A stretch of DNA of 64,000 nucleotides from Duganella sp. OV510 (GCF_900100205.1 NZ_FNEQ01000010.1:1-64000); one strand, 5' to 3'; numbered from the stretch's first letter, positions 33,701 through 43,772 are shown. Program-made: numbers and translations. Notes: a model not told the origin generated them from the letters alone.

Positions 33701-36700
33701 TCGGAAGGATCCGAGACATTGCCCGCCAGGTCGGTGGCGGTGATGGTCAGATGATGCTCGCCATCGGCCAGGGTAGCGGTCGAAGCCGGCGTATAAGTCC
33801 AGACGCCGGCAGCGCTGGCGGTCACACTGCTCAGCTTGACGTTGTTGTCATACAGCGTAATGACGGCGCCGGCATCCGCCTTGCCGGTAAACGACAGCAG
33901 GTTCTTGTTGGTCAGGTTGTCGCTGTTGGAGATGCCGGTATCCAGCGCGTCGGCCAGGTCCAGCGCCGCCGGCGCCAGCGGCTTGCTGGTATCGATGGTG
34001 ATCTTCAGCGCGCTGGTCGACATGGCCGAGGTGTTGCCGGCAATATCGGTGGCGGTGGCGGTCAGCGTGTGCAAGCCCTCTGACAGCGGCTGGGTCAGCG
34101 TGATCTGCCAGGCGGTGCCCACCGCCGTGCCGGTGCCAACCACGGTGGTGCCTTCATACAGCGTGATGAAGGCGTCTTTCTCCGAGGTGCCGGAAATGGT
34201 TGGCAGCACGACGTTGGTGATGTTATCGGTCTTCACGCTGCCGCTGTCCGAGGCTTCCACCAGGTCCAGCGCCGTTGGCAGCGCCGGCGCGGCGGTGTCG
34301 ATCGTGATCACCGTACTGGCCGAGGCCGTCGAGACATTGCCGGCGGTATCGGTGACACGCACCGTCAGCGTGTGCGCGGTGGCCGACAGCACACCGGTGG
34401 TGAAGCTCCATACGCCCTGGTCGTCAGCCAGCGTCGAACCCAGCAGTGTCGTCCCTTCGTACACCGCCACCGTGGCGCCAGCCTCGGTGACGCCACCGAC
34501 GGTTGGCGTGGTGTCGTTGGTGATGCGGTCGGCGCTGGAGCGGCCGCTGTCCGAGGCGGCGTCCAGCACCGGCGCCAGCGCTGTCGGCGCGATGGTGTCG
34601 ATATTCACCACCAGCTCGGCCGACGCGGCCGAGACATTGCCGGCGACATCGGTGCCGCGCGCCACCAGATGGTGCTCGCCGTGCGTCAGCGCGGTGGTGG
34701 TGGTAAAGCTCCATACGCCATTGGTGGCAATGCCGGAACCGATCACGGTGTTGCCTTCATACAGCGTGACAGTGCTGCCAGCTTCCGCCGTGCCGGTGAC
34801 GGCAAACGTGGTCTTGTTGGTCAGGTTGTCACTAGACGAGGCACCGCTGTCCGAGGTGGCCACAAGATCCGGCGCCGATGGCGCATCCGGCGCACTAGCA
34901 TCGATCGTCAACGCCAGCGCGGCGCTGGCGATCGAGACGTTGCCGGCGATGTCGGTGGCGGTCACGGTCAGGTTATGTTTGCCATCGGCCAGCGCCTCGC
35001 TCAGCGTGGTCTTCCAGTTGCCGGACGTATCGGCCAGCACCGTGGTGAGCAGCTTGCCATCGTCGTACAGCGAGATGAGGGCGTTGGCTTCGCCGGCGCC
35101 ACTCAGCGTCGGCTTGCTGACGCTGGTAATGCGGTCGGTCTTGGAACTGCCGACATCGTCGCTGGCCAGCAGCGTCGGCGCGGCGGGCGTGGCCGGCGCG
35201 GCAATATCGACGGTCAGCACCAGCGCCGCCGACGTGGCGACATTGCCAGCGGCGTCGGTGGCCTTGACCGTCAGGCTATGTGCACTGGCGCTCAGCGTGG
35301 CGGTGGTGAAGCTCCAGCCGCCATTGTCGTCGGCGGTGGTGGTCGCCAGCAGCTTGGCACCGTCGTACAGCGCCACGCTGGCGCCTTTTTCCGCCGTACC
35401 GCTGACGGTCGGCGTCTGCACATTGGTGATGTTGTCGCTGTTCGAACGGCCGCTGTCGGACAGCGCCGCCAGCACCGGCGCGGTGACGGCGGGCGCTGCG
35501 GTGTCGATGTTTACTTCCAGCGCCTCCGACAGCACGGAAACATTGCCGGCCGTGTCCGTCGCGGTAGCCTGCAGCTGATGGACGCCATCGGTCAGCGTGC
35601 CGGTGGTAATAGTCCAGGCGCCGCCGGTCGCGGTGTACTTGCCAAGCAGCGTTACACCTTCGTACAGATTGATCACCGTGCCAGCCTCGGCGGTGCCGGT
35701 GATGGTCGGGGTCTTGATATTGGTCAGGCGGTCAGTGGTCGAGCTGCCGCTGTCGGAGCCGCTGGCCAGCGCCAGCGTGGCCGGCGCGTTCGGCGCGGTG
35801 GTGTCGATGGTGACATTCAGCACTGGCGACGCCGCCGACACATTGCCTGCCGCGTCCATCACCTTGACGGTGAGCGCATGCTTGGCTTCGGACAGCGGCG
35901 CGCTCGGCACGATCTGCCAGGCGCCGGTGCTGTCCACCCGCGCGGAGCCAATCACGACCGTGCCTTCGTACAGCGTCACGGTGGCGTTCAGTTCGGCTTT
36001 GCCGACAAAGGTTGGCAGCACCACGTTGGTGATGTTGTCGGTGGTGGACGGGCCGCTATCCGATGCCGCCAGCAGATCCGGCGCGGCCGGCGTGGCAGGC
36101 AGCGCCGTATCCAGCACCAGTGCCAGCGCCGGCGATTGCTTCGACACATTGCCCGCCAGATCGGTCACGGTCACGCTCAGGTTGTACGTGGTGTTGGATG
36201 CCAGCGCGGCCATGGTATAGGTCCACAGGCCGTTGGCATCGGCCTTGGTGCTGGTCAGCAGTTGGCCATTGACGTACAGCGCCACCGTCGCATTGGCTTC
36301 GGTCATGAAGGACAGCGTCGGCGTGGTGTCGTTGGTGAGGTTGTCGGTTTGCGAGATACCGGTATCGGACAATGGGTCGAGCACCGGCGCCGAGGCCAGC
36401 AGGGGCGCCTCGGTGTCGACGTTAATGGTCAGTGCTGGCGACAGCGCCGACACGTTGCCGGCCAGGTCGGTGGCGGTGGCGGTCAGCTGGTGCACGCCAT
36501 GGGCCAGTGCATTGGCGGCAGTAATCGTCACACTCCAGACGCCGCTGGCGGGCGTGACGACGCTGCTGGTAGCCACCAGTTTATCGCCCTCGTACAGGCG
36601 GATGACCGTTCCCGCCTCGGCGCTGCCGGTGATGGTCGGTGTGGTCACTTTGGTCAGGTCGTCGCTGGTGGACGCGCCGGAATCGGACGTCGCCAGCAAA

Positions 36701-39700
36701 TCCAGCGCGGTCGGCGCCAGCGGCGCATCGGTGTCGATCGTCAGGCTGAGCGCGGCCGACGACACTGAAGTGTTACCCGCCAGATCGGTGGCGGTAACGG
36801 TCAGCTTGTGCACGCCCTGGCTCAAGGACTGCGCCAGCTTGATTTGCCAGTTGCCGGCGTCGTCCGCCTGCGTCGTGCCGATCAGCACCGTCCCGTCGTA
36901 CAGCGCCATCGTGGCCTTGCCCTCGCTCTTGCCGCCGATGACAGGCTGCGTCACATTGGTGACATTGTCGGTGGTCGAGGTGCCGCTGTCATGCTCGGCG
37001 ACCAGGTCCGGCACGGCGGGCGTGGCCGGCGGCGTGGTATCGACAGTCACGGTCAGCGTGGCGGTGCTGAGATTGCCCGCAACATCCGCCGCCTTGGCCG
37101 TCAGCAGCCGCGCGCCATTGGCCAGGGCGACGCTGCTGGTAATGCTCCAGGCGCCGTTGGCGTCGGCCAGCGCGGTGCCCAGCACGGTGCTGCCGTCATA
37201 CAGCGTCACCAGCGCATTGACTTCGGCGGTGCCGGTAATCGTCGGCTTGTTGACCTTGGTGACCAGATCGCTGTTGGACAGGCCGCTGTCGGACGATGCG
37301 TCCAGCACCAGCGGACCCAGCTCCGGCAACTGGCTGTCGATCGTCACCAGCAGCTCGGCCGATGGCGCCGACACGGCGCCGGTCTGCAGATTGGTGCTGA
37401 TCGCCGTCAGGTGATGCTCGCCATCGGCCAGCTTCGGCGCCAGCGTCCAGACGCCGGAAGCATTGGCCGTGACCGTACCCAGTACGACCGTGCCATCCAG
37501 CAGGGTCACGCTGGCGCCGGCTGCGGCCTTGCCGGTGATGGTCGGCGCGGTGATGTTGGTGATATTGTCGGTGGTCGAACGGCCGCTGTCGGTGGTCAGG
37601 TCGAGTGCGCTCGGACTGAGCGGCGGCGTGGCATTGATGGTGACGGTCAGCGATGGCGAAGCCGGCGACACATTGCCGGCCGCATCGGTGGCCTTGGCGG
37701 TCAGCACGTGCGCACCATTAGCCAGGTCCTGCGCCGGCGTGATCTGCCAAGCGCCGCTGCCATCGGCGACGGCACTGCCCAGCAGCACGTTGCCATCGTA
37801 CAGCGCGACCGTGGCGCCCACTTCCGCCGTGCCGGTAACCAGCGGCCGGGTGACGGAGGTGATGTTGTCGGTTTTGGACGAACCGAGATCGCTGCCATCC
37901 GCCAGATCCGGCGCCGATGGCGCGTTCGGCGCCTTGGTGTCGATGGTCAGCAGCAGCGCCGCCGATGCCAGCGAGACATTGCCGGCCGCGTCGGCCGCCT
38001 TGACGGTCAGGCTATGCGCGCCCTCGCCCAGCGCCGCTGTCGGCGTGAAGCTCCAGTTGCCACTGTCGTCGGTGGTCGCGCTGCCGATCTGCAGCGCGCC
38101 ATCGAATACCAGCACGCTGGCGCCCGCCTCGGCGGTGCCGGTCAGGTGCGGCGTGGTGATGCGGGTAATGCCGTCGCTCGACGACAGGCCGCTGTCGGAC
38201 GCCGCATCCAGCAGCGGCGCCGCCGGCGCTGGCGGCGGCGTCAGATCGATGGTCAGCACCAGCGCTTCCGATAACGGCGAGACATTGCCTGCCACATCGG
38301 TCACGGTGGCGGTCAGGCGATGGCTGCTCTCGGTCAGCGTGTGCCCCGCCAGCTTCCAGTTACCGTCCTGGTCGGCCCGCACGCTGGCGACCTGCACGCC
38401 ATCGTCGTACAGCGTGATGGTGCTGCCAGCTTCCGCCTTGCCGCCAATCATCGGCGTCGCCACATTGGTCAGGTTGTCGCTGCTGGACACGCCCTTGTCG
38501 CTGTCCGCCGCCAGATCCGGCAAGCCCGACGCCGTCGGCGGCGTGGTATCCACCGTCAGGCGCAACGCCGCCGACGCCGGCGATACATTGCCAGCCACAT
38601 CGCTGGCCGTGGCGGTCAGCTGGTGCACCGCGTCGCTGAGCGGCTTGCTCAGCGCGATCCGCCACTGGCCGCTGGCGTCCGCCAGCGCCGTACCGATCAG
38701 CGTGGCGCCGTCGTATAGCGCGACGCCAAGGCCGGCCGCAGCCGTGCCGACGATGACCGGCGTCGCCACATTGGTGATGTTGTCGCTGTCCGACAGGCCG
38801 CTGTCGCTGCCGGCCAGCAGCTCTGGCGCGCCGGGCGCTATCAGCGGCGCCGCCAGCACCGTCAATTCCAGCGCCGCAGTATGCGCCGACAGGTTGCCGG
38901 CGGCATCGCTGGCGCGCACCGTCAGGCTGTGCTTGCCGTCCGCCAGTGTCTGCGCAAAGTGCCAGCTGCCGTCGGCGTCAGCCACCGTGCTGGCCAGTTG
39001 CTGGCCATCGTCATACAGAACCACGGTGGCGCCCACCTCGGCAGTGCCGCTCAGGCGCGGCTGCGCCACGTTGGTGATGCCATCGCTGTTGGAAACACCG
39101 CTGTCATCCAGCGGATCAAGCACCGGGGCGCTGACCACGGGGGGCTGGCTGTCGATGGTGACAGCCAGCGGCGCCGAGGGTTGCGAGACCGTGCCGGTGA
39201 GTGAACTGGTGCTGGCGGTCAGCTGGTGCAAGCCGTCCGCCAGCTGGCTGGCGGTGATGCTCCAGTTGCCGCTGGCATCGGCCCTGGCCTCGCCCAGCAA
39301 GGTGGAGCCGTCATACAGCCGTACCAGCGCGTCGGCGTCCGCCTTGCCGGTGATGGTCGGCGTGGTGTCGCTGGTGACGCCGTCGCGGTCGGAGACGCCG
39401 CTGTCCGAGGCGGCGCTCAGCGCCAGCGCGGTCGGCACCGCCAGCGGCCTGGCGTCGATGATGACGGTCAGCGCCGCCGACGGCTCCGACACATTGCCGG
39501 CGACATCAGTGGCGCGGATGGTAAACACGTGCTCGCCATCGTTCAGCGGCCGGGCCGGCTGGAAGGTCCAGTTGCCGTCCTTGTCGGCCATGGTGCTGCC
39601 GAGCAGCGTGGTGCCGTCATATACCGCCACGCTGGCGCCGACCTCGGTCTTGCCGGCCAGTTCCGGGCGGGTGACAGCGGTGATGTTGTCGCTGCCGGAA

Positions 39701-42180
39701 GTACCGCTGTCTGAGCTTTCCAGCAGATCCGGCGCGGCAGGCGCGGCGGGTGCCTTGGTATCGATGGTGATCTGCAGCGCCGGCGAAGGTAGCGACACAT
39801 TGCCGGCCACATCGGTGGCGGTCACGCTCAGGCTGTGCGGGCCATCGGCCAGTTGCTGCGCCGGCTTGATGGTCCAGCTGCCGTCGGCCCCAGCCACCGT
39901 GCTGCCCACCAGCTCGACACCTGCGTACAGCGACACCGTGGCGCCCGCCTCGGCACTGCCGTGCAGTTCCGGCGTGCGGTTGGTGATGCCATCGCTGTTG
40001 GCGCTGCCGCTGTCCGACAGCGGCTCCAGCAGCGGCACGGCAGGCGCCGCTGGCGCGTCGGTGTCAATGGTGATCTGCAGCGCGTCCGATGGCGCCGACA
40101 CCGTGCCGGTCAGCGCGCTGGTCTGTGCGGTCAGGCGGTGCAGGCCGTCGCCCAGTGCGCTGGCGACGATGCTCCAGTTGCCGCTGGCGTCGGCTTTGGC
40201 TTCGCCCAGCAAGATCTCGCCTTCGTACAGCTTGACCGTGGCATTGGCCACCGCCTTGCCAGTAATCGTCGGCGTGCTGTCTTTGGTGATGCGGTCGCTG
40301 GCCGACACGCCGCTGTCCGAAGCGGCCGCCAGCGCCAGATCGGTCGGCGCCACGGCCGGCGTGCTGTCGATCGTGACCGCCAGCGCGGCCGACGCGGCCG
40401 ACACGTTGCCGGCCACGTCGGTGGCCTTGACGGTGAAGCTGTGCACGCCGTCCGCCAGCGCCTGCGCCGGCTGGAAGGTCCAGTTGCCGGCGTCGTCCGC
40501 GAGCGTGCTGCCCAGCAGCGTTGCACCGTCGTAGATGGCAATGCTGGCGCCGGCCTCGGCCTTGCCGCCCAGTTCCGGCCGGGTGGCATTGGTGATGTCG
40601 TCCTGATCCGAGATGCCGCTGTCCGAGCTGTCCAGCAGGTCCGGTGCGGCCGGCGCCTGCGGCGCCTTGGTGTCCACCGTGATGTTGAGCGCGGCCGATG
40701 GCGCCGAGATGTTGCCGGCGGCATCGGTCACGCGCACCGTCAGGCTGTGCTTGTCGTCCGTCAGCTGACTGGTGTCGATGCTCCATTTGCCGAAGACGTC
40801 GGCGCTGGCCTCGCCGACCTTGACGCCGCCATCGTACAGTGTCACCAGCGCGCCGCTTTCGGTCACGCCGGTAACGCGCGGCGTGGCCAGCATGGTCACG
40901 CCGTCGTTGCCGTACCCAGTGTCCGATTCCGGCGCCAGTTGCGGCGCATCGGGCTGCGGCGCCTCGGTATCGATGCTGATGAACAGGTCGGGCGAGGCAG
41001 CCGAGACGTTGCCGGCCACATCGCTGACCTTGACGTTCAGGTTATGGTCGCCATCGGCCAGCTGGTCGCTGGTGATGCGCCAGTTGCCGTCGGCATCCGC
41101 CACCGTGCTGCCGACCTTGGTGTTGCCATCGTACAGCGTCACCGTGGCGCCGGCCTCGGCCTTGCCGCTGACGGTGGGCGTGGCGTCGCTGGTCAGCGCG
41201 TCGTCGGCGTAACCGGTGTCGGACAGCGGGTCCAGCAACGGCGCGCTGCTGGCGCGCGGCGCGGTATTGTCGACGGTGATCAGCAGCGCTTCAGAGCGGG
41301 CGATATTGCCGGCAAAGTCGGCCTGGCGTACCACAGTGATGCTGTGCTGGCCGTTGCTGAGGAACAGATTGTCCAGCCGCCAGTTGCCTTGGGCGTCCGC
41401 CACCACATCGATCACCTCCCTGGTGCCGTCAAACACTTTCAGCGTGGCGTTGGCGACCGAGGTGCCGCCGATGCTGACCAGATTGGCGTTGGTGATGCGG
41501 TCGCTGTTGGAACTGCCGGTATCGAAGGCCGGCAACAGTTCCGGCATCGCCTGCGGCGCGGTCTGGGTGAGGATCTGCAATTGCTGCACGGCGGACGGCA
41601 ACGACACATTGCCCGCCAGATCGGTCAGCGTGACCGTCAGCGCATGCATGCCTTCGGCCAGCACATCGGTGGTGATGCTCCAGACGTAACTGTCGTCCAT
41701 CACCTTGGCGCTGCCCACCACGGTGGCGCCATCGTACAGCGTGACCGTATAGCCGACTTCGGCGGCCGTCAGCTTGCCGGCGAACACCGGCGTGGTTTTG
41801 TTGGTGATGTAGTCGCCATTGATGCCGGTATCCTCGCCGGCGATCAGCTGGGGCGCCACCAGCGGCGCCGGTGGCGTGACGTCGATCGTAATCGCCAGTT
41901 CGGCCGAATTGACCGACACATCGTTCCCCACCGTCGCCGTGGCGCTCAGCGCATGCCTGCCTTCGCTCAGCACGGTGACGGCCTTGATCGACCACGCGCC
42001 GTTGCCAGCCGCCACAGCAGTCCCCACCACCACCTGGCCGTCGTACAACGTGACCAGGGAACCGGCGGTGGCCAGTCCCGTCACTGTCGGTAACACGATA
42101 TTGGTCAGTTTGTCGTTGCTGACACCACTGTCAGCGGTAGGGGCGAGAACCAGGTTACGAGGCGCGGCAATGGTAGGCAT
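30736..42180 (-). CDS. Giant Ig-like repeat surface protein with DUF4214 and type I secretion-like C-terminus
   Basis: The 3814-residue product is built from about 32 Ig-like domains of some 100 residues (residues 1 to about 3239). Each has the pattern SDSGxSxxDxIT...TGxAEAGxxVxLYDG...ADxxGNWxxxxxxLxxGxHxLTxxAxDxAGNVSxxSxxLxxTID. A cadherin-like stretch follows (near 3330-3420), then a DUF4214 region (YLGYFGRPADKDG near 3535). The last 70 residues end TVIDLGEGHAIVIVGVTAL, like type I secretion targets. There is no N-terminal signal peptide, which also points to type I secretion, and no ABC exporter or HlyD partner of that kind is in the window. Likely a large adhesin or biofilm protein. Confidence 0.9.
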   Translation of the reverse strand: MPTIAAPRNLVLAPTADSGVSNDKLTNIVLPTVTGLATAGSLVTLYDGQVVVGTAVAAGNGAWSIKAVTVLSEGRHALSATATVGNDVSVNSAELAITIDVTPPAPLVAPQLIAGEDTGINGDYITNKTTPVFAGKLTAAEVGYTVTLYDGATVVGSAKVMDDSYVWSITTDVLAEGMHALTVTLTDLAGNVSLPSAVQQLQILTQTAPQAMPELLPAFDTGSSNSDRITNANLVSIGGTSVANATLKVFDGTREVIDVVADAQGNWRLDNLFLSNGQHSITVVRQADFAGNIARSEALLITVDNTAPRASSAPLLDPLSDTGYADDALTSDATPTVSGKAEAGATVTLYDGNTKVGSTVADADGNWRITSDQLADGDHNLNVKVSDVAGNVSAASPDLFISIDTEAPQPDAPQLAPESDTGYGNDGVTMLATPRVTGVTESGALVTLYDGGVKVGEASADVFGKWSIDTSQLTDDKHSLTVRVTDAAGNISAPSAALNITVDTKAPQAPAAPDLLDSSDSGISDQDDITNATRPELGGKAEAGASIAIYDGATLLGSTLADDAGNWTFQPAQALADGVHSFTVKATDVAGNVSAASAALAVTIDSTPAVAPTDLALAAASDSGVSASDRITKDSTPTITGKAVANATVKLYEGEILLGEAKADASGNWSIVASALGDGLHRLTAQTSALTGTVSAPSDALQITIDTDAPAAPAVPLLEPLSDSGSANSDGITNRTPELHGSAEAGATVSLYAGVELVGSTVAGADGSWTIKPAQQLADGPHSLSVTATDVAGNVSLPSPALQITIDTKAPAAPAAPDLLESSDSGTSGSDNITAVTRPELAGKTEVGASVAVYDGTTLLGSTMADKDGNWTFQPARPLNDGEHVFTIRATDVAGNVSEPSAALTVIIDARPLAVPTALALSAASDSGVSDRDGVTSDTTPTITGKADADALVRLYDGSTLLGEARADASGNWSITASQLADGLHQLTASTSSLTGTVSQPSAPLAVTIDSQPPVVSAPVLDPLDDSGVSNSDGITNVAQPRLSGTAEVGATVVLYDDGQQLASTVADADGSWHFAQTLADGKHSLTVRASDAAGNLSAHTAALELTVLAAPLIAPGAPELLAGSDSGLSDSDNITNVATPVIVGTAAAGLGVALYDGATLIGTALADASGQWRIALSKPLSDAVHQLTATASDVAGNVSPASAALRLTVDTTPPTASGLPDLAADSDKGVSSSDNLTNVATPMIGGKAEAGSTITLYDDGVQVASVRADQDGNWKLAGHTLTESSHRLTATVTDVAGNVSPLSEALVLTIDLTPPPAPAAPLLDAASDSGLSSSDGITRITTPHLTGTAEAGASVLVFDGALQIGSATTDDSGNWSFTPTAALGEGAHSLTVKAADAAGNVSLASAALLLTIDTKAPNAPSAPDLADGSDLGSSKTDNITSVTRPLVTGTAEVGATVALYDGNVLLGSAVADGSGAWQITPAQDLANGAHVLTAKATDAAGNVSPASPSLTVTINATPPLSPSALDLTTDSGRSTTDNITNITAPTITGKAAAGASVTLLDGTVVLGTVTANASGVWTLAPKLADGEHHLTAISTNLQTGAVSAPSAELLVTIDSQLPELGPLVLDASSDSGLSNSDLVTKVNKPTITGTAEVNALVTLYDGSTVLGTALADANGAWSITSSVALANGARLLTAKAADVAGNLSTATLTVTVDTTPPATPAVPDLVAEHDSGTSTTDNVTNVTQPVIGGKSEGKATMALYDGTVLIGTTQADDAGNWQIKLAQSLSQGVHKLTVTATDLAGNTSVSSAALSLTIDTDAPLAPTALDLLATSDSGASTSDDLTKVTTPTITGSAEAGTVIRLYEGDKLVATSSVVTPASGVWSVTITAANALAHGVHQLTATATDLAGNVSALSPALTINVDTEAPLLASAPVLDPLSDTGISQTDNLTNDTTPTLSFMTEANATVALYVNGQLLTSTKADANGLWTYTMAALASNTTYNLSVTVTDLAGNVSKQSPALALVLDTALPATPAAPDLLAASDSGPSTTDNITNVVLPTFVGKAELNATVTLYEGTVVIGSARVDSTGAWQIVPSAPLSEAKHALTVKVMDAAGNVSAASPVLNVTIDTTAPNAPATLALASGSDSGSSTTDRLTNIKTPTITGTAEAGTVINLYEGVTLLGKYTATGGAWTITTGTLTDGVHQLQATATDTAGNVSVLSEALEVNIDTAAPAVTAPVLAALSDSGRSNSDNITNVQTPTVSGTAEKGASVALYDGAKLLATTTADDNGGWSFTTATLSASAHSLTVKATDAAGNVATSAALVLTVDIAAPATPAAPTLLASDDVGSSKTDRITSVSKPTLSGAGEANALISLYDDGKLLTTVLADTSGNWKTTLSEALADGKHNLTVTATDIAGNVSIASAALALTIDASAPDAPSAPDLVATSDSGASSSDNLTNKTTFAVTGTAEAGSTVTLYEGNTVIGSGIATNGVWSFTTTTALTHGEHHLVARGTDVAGNVSAASAELVVNIDTIAPTALAPVLDAASDSGRSSADRITNDTTPTVGGVTEAGATVAVYEGTTLLGSTLADDQGVWSFTTGVLSATAHTLTVRVTDTAGNVSTASASTVITIDTAAPALPTALDLVEASDSGSVKTDNITNVVLPTISGTSEKDAFITLYEGTTVVGTGTAVGTAWQITLTQPLSEGLHTLTATATDIAGNTSAMSTSALKITIDTSKPLAPAALDLADALDTGISNSDNLTNKNLLSFTGKADAGAVITLYDNNVKLSSVTASAAGVWTYTPASTATLADGEHHLTITATDLAGNVSDPSEALVVTVDTKAPLVVAPVLDPLSDSGVSGDKITSDTTPTLTGKVEPGNQVAVFDGTVKLGDAVVADDGSWSFTTGVLSAGAHTLTIKATDAAGNTSTSSPALALVLDTSIAQPALPDLDAGSDSGQSSTDNVTNVTSPLIKGTTEAGATVVLYDGGKAICETVANNTGAWQIKLNDLSQDIHLLTVRVTDVAGNVSQESASMQLTIDATADLAGKPDLAAASDSGASQTDDITNVTAPVVTGKAAFGSKVAIYDKGVLLTTVTADATDTWTLSGKTLAAGLHTLTVRITDLAGNVSADSEALNLTIDTSAATPGAPDLTDASDSGNEGMSNYNTDNYTNVSKPVFTGKAEAGATVNLYKGTTLMGTGVADSSGVWTITTTVALTEGSNSLTAKIVDLAGNVSAASGALTVTLDTTAPGALTDTNTAANFANVGGAAGALVGVTANAVGTVAGGYSLSANPEGLFSIDARTGVLSLAAGAVVTGGAHQVTVRAVDQAGNATLGNFTILGNTAPTISAIANTTFAEDTKSSPLAFTVADAESLDGMTFSATSSNGMVSGFKFEGTGANRTLTLTPSANAYGTTTITVTVKDAGGLTSTTSFQANITPVDDPSQVGNDIVMGSESAGAKANTSTSTLLLNDSDPDSTIWITSVRGISGGSVSLSGSNVAFTTASGAHGLGHYSYTLNDGNVGDVWVKLAPVSDNDLTYEIQRMYLGYFGRPADKDGLAGKVAIARTELASGKALVDVMKMLGDHFVNSPEYKATWGGLTDDAIIAKIYNNLFGRHGDYDQSEITFWSGPLSRGELSYSTIVNDIANGAHNEDIGATANRTYAAQYFTDQMTAAQNAAYVGDAASAQARAYLDYINERDDSLASAASMVNYYINLMVNAGRSGGIADTLASNASLLADSGVADLLVIHEQAGDLNVLNFSSADGDQLVFAHQFNGLTLSSAAEVLARSHVEGASTVIDLGEGHAIVIVGVTALTVHDISLAG
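32464..42180 (-). repeat. Coding tandem repeats, about 300 bp units with about 900 bp higher-order period
   Basis: Thirty-two units can be read in the protein. From about unit 6 they fall into three classes in strict rotation. Class A opens like APVLDPLSDSG, class B like APDLLxSSDSG and class C like xLALAxASDSG. Several class C units carry TGTVS or TGAVS instead of the AGNVS found in the others. The first five units and the last are more divergent. Confidence 0.85.
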
Positions 42181-42350
42181 CTAAGTATCCGTGTGCAAAG
42201 TAAAATTTCAATATGGAACTACTATTAGCAATCACGCTACCATATTCATTTAATAATTGCACTACGGAAATTCAGAATTTTGCTATTTATTTTGACAATT
42301 AACAGTTCACCAAAACGAAGTAACATTTACGCAGTTTTACAGTCTTGGCA
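42181..42350. other. AT-rich region between the giant gene and the efflux operon
   Basis: This 170-bp stretch is markedly AT-rich against its surroundings and must hold the promoter of the giant gene (minus strand). I see several -10-like words, such as AATTAT and GAATAT, but no convincing promoter pair. There is also no T-run terminator for the efflux operon that ends at 42351. Confidence 0.4.
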
Positions 42351-43772
42351 TCACTTCTCCCAGCCGCCGCCCAGTGCCAGGAATAGCGCGATCTGGTCGG
42401 ACGCCAGCGCGGCATCGGAAGCGGCCCAGGCGGCGTCGGTGGCAGCCAGCGTGCGGTCGGCGTCCAGCACCGACAGGAAATCGATGCGGCCATACTGATA
42501 CAGGCGGTGCGACTGCTCGGAAGCCTGGGCGCTCTCGTCGCGCGCAGTTTTCAGCGCGACGTTGCGGTCCAGCTCACGCGCGTAGACCGTCAGCGCGCTT
42601 TCCGCCTCCTTCAGCGCATTGAGCACCGTGCCGTCGAATTTCGCCAGCGCGCCGTCGCTGCCGGCTTGCGCCTGGGCGATGCGGCTGCGGGCGGCGCCGG
42701 TATCCGGCAGCGTCCACGAGATCAATGGGCCAAGACTCCAGCGGAAAGCGTTGCCGGCGCCGACATGGTCCAGCAGCCCGGTGCTGCCGACCGAGGCGCC
42801 GATACTGATGTTCGGATACAGGTCGGCCGTCGCCACGCCGATGCGTGCGGTGGCGGCGGCCAGATTGCGCTCCGCCTGGCGGATGTCCGGACGGCGGCGC
42901 AGCAGCGCGGCGCCATCGCCAACCGGGATCTGCGTCGTCAGGCGCGGCGCGGCCTGGCACTGCAACAGGTGCATATTCATTTCGGCCGGCGTCTGGCCGG
43001 TCAGTGCGGCCAGACGGTAGTGTGCGGTGCGGTGCTGGGCTTGCAACGGCGGCAAGGCGGCCTGCAACTGCGCCAACTGGCTACGGGCGCGGGCGCCGTC
43101 GATGGCGGTGCCACGGCCGGCGTGGGTGCGCTGGTCGGTCAGTTCAACAAACTTCTGCTGCAAGTCGACCGACTGCTGGGCGACGCTGATCTGGCGCACG
43201 GCCGCGCAGGCGTCGGCATAAGCACGCGCAGTATCGGCGGCCACGGTTACGCGCACCAGGTCCACCGCAGCTTGCGCGGCCTGTGTATCGGCGTTGGCAG
43301 CTTCCACCGCGCGGGCGATCTTGCCAAACATATCGGTCTGGTAGGAAACGTGGATACCGGCGTCGTAGTTGAAACGGTCCGGCAACGCGGTCTTGGAACC
43401 GGCCGTCACGCCGGACGAGCGGCCGACGCCGGGCGACGCGCTGACGCTGACTTCGGGCTTGCGTTCTTCTTCCGTCTGATCCAGCACGGCGCGAGTGCGC
43501 GCCAGGTTGGCGGAGGCCACGCGCAAATCGGTGTTGGCGGCCAGCGCTTTCTGGACCAGTTGATCGAGCACCGGATCATCGTACAAGCGCCACCAGTGTG
43601 TCGGCAGCGGTTCAGACTTGTAGGCCGCTTCCTGCGTGCCGAGGAAAGGCGCGGCGGCTTCGGGACGTTTGACGACAGCCTGTGCGGGCACCGTGTAATT
43701 CGGCCCGACCGTCGTGCATGCCGCCAGCGCGGCAGCCAGCGCCACACTGCCCAAGAGTTTGAGTGCGTTCAT
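42351..43772 (-). CDS. Outer-membrane efflux lipoprotein (NodT/TolC family)
   Basis: The product is 473 residues with a lipobox (ALAACTTVGPNY) typical of NodT-type TolC homologues. The two long helical repeats of the family follow, for example LDQLVQKALAANTDLRVASANL and DIRQAERNLAAATARIGVATADLYP (only parts quoted). It forms the trimeric outer-membrane channel for the efflux pump encoded upstream. Two ATGs are adjacent; the second is better spaced from GGAGG. It is the last gene of the marR-FUSC-DUF1656-hlyD-nodT operon. Confidence 0.92.
   Translation of the reverse strand: MNALKLLGSVALAAALAACTTVGPNYTVPAQAVVKRPEAAAPFLGTQEAAYKSEPLPTHWWRLYDDPVLDQLVQKALAANTDLRVASANLARTRAVLDQTEEERKPEVSVSASPGVGRSSGVTAGSKTALPDRFNYDAGIHVSYQTDMFGKIARAVEAANADTQAAQAAVDLVRVTVAADTARAYADACAAVRQISVAQQSVDLQQKFVELTDQRTHAGRGTAIDGARARSQLAQLQAALPPLQAQHRTAHYRLAALTGQTPAEMNMHLLQCQAAPRLTTQIPVGDGAALLRRRPDIRQAERNLAAATARIGVATADLYPNISIGASVGSTGLLDHVGAGNAFRWSLGPLISWTLPDTGAARSRIAQAQAGSDGALAKFDGTVLNALKEAESALTVYARELDRNVALKTARDESAQASEQSHRLYQYGRIDFLSVLDADRTLAATDAAWAASDAALASDQIALFLALGGGWEK

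Noticed and set aside
30736..42180. Several long plus-strand open frames (up to about 1000 codons) opposite the giant Ig-repeat gene
   Set aside because: They mirror the GC-rich, repeated codons of the minus-strand gene, have repetitive low-complexity products without domains, and lack ribosome sites.
30736..42180. CRISPR array suggested by regularly repeated sequence
   Set aside because: The repeats are about 300 bp, in frame, diverged and protein-coding. No short identical repeats with unique spacers are present.
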